NCBI GenBank assembly: GCA_023415935.1
Contig: JAEZIX010000026.1
Location: forward strand, 66,261 to 130,260
Direction: 5' to 3'
DNA: 64,000 bases
From: Cyanobacteria bacterium OH_CDB_20
Lineage (GTDB): Bacteria > Cyanobacteriota > Vampirovibrionia > Gastranaerophilales > Gastranaerophilaceae
Shown one piece after another: positions 61,558-64,000 of this stretch (positions within the stretch are counted from its first letter, which is position 1; the number at the start of each line of letters is the position of its first letter). The position numbers were made by a program, and so were the translations under genes. Under the pieces are notes generated by a model. The model was not told where the DNA came from. It ran no database searches and saw nothing but the letters and a program-made list of their open reading frames with translations.

Positions 61558-62889
61558 TTATATAGAGATATATTGCGACTTAATCATTTTTGAAAAGTCT
61601 TGTTCCCATTCATTATTCCATTTGTCTTTTATAATGTTTGATGGTGTTATGCCTCTATCCACAAGGTTTTTTATTGGTTCAAGGTATCTTTCTTCACCTT
61701 TCCTAAAGGATTTCAGTGATTCGTAGGAAAGAGATAGCAAATTTTGAGCATAATTTTTAAGTTTTTTGCCTTTTATGTCTAAAGCTAAACCATGTTTAGG
61801 AGATAGCATTCTTATCTCCTGTAAGTCTTCGTAAGACAATGCTTTTACTATGTCAAAAGCCTCGTAGATTGTATTATCATTATAAATTATTCCTTTCCAA
61901 AAAGCAGGAACGCTATAAATTAGCTCCTCTCTTTGGTTATCGTGGTTGCGTATTTCTACATAGCTTTTGAGTCTTGCATCAGGGAAAAATAAACTTAAAT
62001 GAAGTTCCCAATCTTCAAGCGTTGATTGATATCCTTCGTAGCCATTAATGTAAAATTCTCTGAAAGTCATATTTTTAACAGGTATTGTTTCAGAATTTCT
62101 TTCTATAAAAACCATTGGAACATTTAAAAGCTCATCAGTGTAGTCCTCAAAGGTATAAGAGTCATAATTCTCAATAAGGTTTTTTGAGATAAGTCCGCAT
62201 CTTGCATCATCCATATTTAACCAGCTATTTGCCCGCTCTGAGCTTATATCTGAAAGCATTCCATCCCTTACAACAGAGTTTTGGTAGATACTGCTTACAA
62301 TAGGACTTAATTTTATGGCTAAAGCTAGTTTTTTGATTGCATCTTGCTCGCTTTTGTAGTCAAAACTTGACTGAATACCGGCAGTTTCCCTCATCATAAT
62401 GAATGGAAGTTGGCCGTTATCCTTAAAAAGGTTTGTCATGTGCTTGTAGCGATCTTTTGGGATTATGTTGATTTTATCAAATGTTGATTTTGGCTGAATT
62501 CCAAGGTTTGTGAACCGGATGTTTGTATTTTTTGTATATTCTTTCAAATGTTTGAAAAAGCAAGCTAGCGAAGTTTCTACTTCTTGAATTGTATTCATTG
62601 GCACAAGGCTTATTTCAAGCTGACTTCCAGGTTCAAGGGTTATATTTGCCTTTTCGCCTTTAAGTCCAAGTAGGTTGCCGTTTTCATAATGTTTTTGCCA
62701 TTTATTAGCGTCAAATTTTTCAATGATTTTAACCATATCATTGTAGGAAACAGCTACCCCTGAATCTTTATATATAGCAAGAGTTTCAACTTCAACGCCA
62801 ATATTTTGCCCAGTTTTTATTCCTGAGTAAAATATATTTAGAAGTTCACTTTTGTTTTGAATTTTTTTTTCTTCTTTTATTTCGAGCAT
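61558..62889 (-). CDS. gshA: Glutamate-cysteine ligase, plant/cyanobacterial type
   Basis: A 443-aa GCS2-type ligase, recognised by G-V-E-V-E-T near the N-terminus, L-E-P-G-S-Q-L-E-I-S-L and M-M-R-E-T-A-G-I-Q-S-S-F-D-Y. It is not the E. coli type. It makes gamma-glutamylcysteine, the rate-limiting step of glutathione synthesis. It overlaps gshB by 13 bases, downstream in the operon. Confidence 0.85.
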   Translation of the reverse strand: MLEIKEEKKIQNKSELLNIFYSGIKTGQNIGVEVETLAIYKDSGVAVSYNDMVKIIEKFDANKWQKHYENGNLLGLKGEKANITLEPGSQLEISLVPMNTIQEVETSLACFFKHLKEYTKNTNIRFTNLGIQPKSTFDKINIIPKDRYKHMTNLFKDNGQLPFIMMRETAGIQSSFDYKSEQDAIKKLALAIKLSPIVSSIYQNSVVRDGMLSDISSERANSWLNMDDARCGLISKNLIENYDSYTFEDYTDELLNVPMVFIERNSETIPVKNMTFREFYINGYEGYQSTLEDWELHLSLFFPDARLKSYVEIRNHDNQREELIYSVPAFWKGIIYNDNTIYEAFDIVKALSYEDLQEIRMLSPKHGLALDIKGKKLKNYAQNLLSLSYESLKSFRKGEERYLEPIKNLVDRGITPSNIIKDKWNNEWEQDFSKMIKSQYISI

Positions 62890-63869
62890 AAAGAGTACTC
62901 ATCTTGCCCAAGTTTACTGTTTATAAGCGCAATGGTATCTTCCATTATTTTTTCTTCAAAGCGGATTCCATATGCATTATTTATTTCTCTTATAAAGTAG
63001 CATGGGCTCGTAACGTTTATCTCTATTATCTTTTCGTCGATTACATCAAGTCCTGTGAGGTAAAGTTCTTTTTTATTTAAAATTTTTGCAATATCTTCTG
63101 CCATACTTTTTTCGTAAGTTGACAAAGATGTTGCCTCAAAGTATTTATCATTATGGGTATTAAATTTGAAATCGTTATCCCCAGGAAGTTTTTGGATACA
63201 TTCGTCGTATACTTTTTCTCCGATGATAAGCACCCTTTTATCGCCTAAGGCAGCATTTTCAAGGTATCTTTGAACCATAACAAGTGTTTTTTCGTTTTCA
63301 GTCAAAGATAAAATTATAGAATTTATGTTCTTATCACCCTTTTGCAAGATGAATACACCGCTTCCAAAACATCTGTTGAGGGGCTTTATTATTGCTTTTC
63401 CCTCTTGTTCTACAAAGGCTCTTATTTCTTCTTTTGAGCTTGTAACTATATTTTTTGGAGCATAATCAGGGAAATAATTAACATGGAATTTTTCGTTAAA
63501 ATTCCTTATGCTTTGAGGATTGTTAACAAGCACTGTCTTTTGAGTATCTACAAAGTCAAAGACATAGCAGGCATTAAGGTAATTAATATCAAAAGGCGGA
63601 TCTGGTCTAAAAAACACTGTATCGTAGTCGTTTATTTGCTTTTTGATAATATTTTTATTGTAAAAAATGTTACTATCTTTTAAAAATGTTTTATAGGCCT
63701 TAGTCATGCCTTTTGCTTGTTCAACAAAAAGGTTGTTTTTAGTTGTTATATCTACTTCATAGCCTCTTGATAAAAATTCTTTTACGAACCAAAAATTTGT
63801 GACAAGGTCGTTGAACTCAAAATATTTTAATTCCACCTCATCAATAACGAACAAAACTTTATTAAACAT
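62877..63869 (-). CDS. gshB: Glutathione synthetase
   Basis: A 330-aa ATP-grasp enzyme with K-P-L-N-R-C-F-G-S-G-V-F near residue 160-170, the ATP loop, and G-L-D-V-I-D-E-K-I-I-E-I-N-V-T-S-P as the final metal-binding segment. It completes glutathione. Promoter at 63893-63920 and an AAGGGA ribosome-binding site; it leads the gshB-gshA operon, the reverse of the biochemical order. Confidence 0.88.
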   Translation of the reverse strand: MFNKVLFVIDEVELKYFEFNDLVTNFWFVKEFLSRGYEVDITTKNNLFVEQAKGMTKAYKTFLKDSNIFYNKNIIKKQINDYDTVFFRPDPPFDINYLNACYVFDFVDTQKTVLVNNPQSIRNFNEKFHVNYFPDYAPKNIVTSSKEEIRAFVEQEGKAIIKPLNRCFGSGVFILQKGDKNINSIILSLTENEKTLVMVQRYLENAALGDKRVLIIGEKVYDECIQKLPGDNDFKFNTHNDKYFEATSLSTYEKSMAEDIAKILNKKELYLTGLDVIDEKIIEINVTSPCYFIREINNAYGIRFEEKIMEDTIALINSKLGQDEYSLCSK

Positions 63870-63892
63870 AAATGTCCCTTCTTATCCTCTAT

Positions 63893-63920
63893 AATATAGC
63901 AGTAAAAGCAAAAAATACAA
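63893..63920 (-). promoter_or_regulatory. Promoter of gshB-gshA
   Basis: On the - strand TTGTAT (63920-63915) and TATATT (63898-63893) with a 16-base spacer, about 24 bases before the gshB ATG. Confidence 0.6.
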
Positions 63921-64000
63921 TTAGAAAATAATATGGTAATGTGGTGATATATTAAGTGTATCGTATATACTTATTGACAAAGTCTCAGAAATTGCTAAAA

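Overview
The window looks like the chromosome of an A+T-rich, gut-type non-photosynthetic relative of cyanobacteria (Gastranaerophilales / Melainabacteria = Vampirovibrionia). This placement is inferred from content, not from a marker-gene tree. It rests on a glycyl-tRNA synthetase alpha gene with no adjacent beta gene, a plant/cyanobacterial-type glutamate-cysteine ligase, IF3 starting at ATT, TTG and GTG starts, and many lineage-specific proteins opening with a short M-x-I-N/T-G/S...F-K/G motif. No rRNA, CRISPR array, prophage or intact insertion sequence was seen.

Layout. 1-9.4 kb: the rimO tail; a leftward smc-scpA-scpB-metalloprotease operon; a rightward pilT-recO-deoC operon. 9.4-16.2 kb: a lineage-specific leftward operon of two related membrane proteins (353 and 1231 aa) and a cytoplasmic GH13 amylase-family enzyme, joined by TAATG stop/start overlaps. 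16.2-20.3 kb: yjbQ, a small zinc-ribbon protein, a 54-aa Gly/Ser/Cys peptide gene and a large DHH phosphoesterase. 20.4-26.3 kb: conserved housekeeping genes (hom-thrC, infC-rpmI-rplT, rplJ-rplL) with structured leaders. 26.4-29.2 kb: a Cys-rich periplasmic protein, an EF-hand protein, and ybaB-recR bracketed by two small genes. 29.3-40.7 kb: envelope and signalling genes (HEAT protein, ABC exporter, two GT-C-like membrane proteins, histidine kinase/response regulator/degenerate PilB-like ATPase, two PlsC acyltransferases). 40.8-48.1 kb: gap, a pseudopilin, glyQ, an amino-acid permease, a STAS-like protein and a ThDP decarboxylase. 48.1-51.2 kb: an accessory islet around tRNA-His, with partial tRNA copies, a REP-like palindrome, a DUF5677-like gene and a possibly truncated gene. 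51.2-60.6 kb: a cluster of proteins with the N-terminal motif (HTH-like, membrane, PGI-like, GGDEF, small unknowns), with LysE and HAD genes between. 60.7-64 kb: an EamA transporter and leftward gshB-gshA.

The housekeeping blocks are conventional. The most original material is (i) the short N-terminal motif on otherwise unrelated proteins, (ii) the amylase/membrane-protein operon, (iii) the 54-aa peptide at 17243-17407, (iv) a terminated, structured leftward RNA with a possible 28-aa Cys peptide at 54958-55141, (v) a hairpin occluding the ribosome-binding site of the STAS-like gene, and (vi) the tRNA-His locus with copied 5' and 3' ends. All calls come from reading the sequence; no database search was run.
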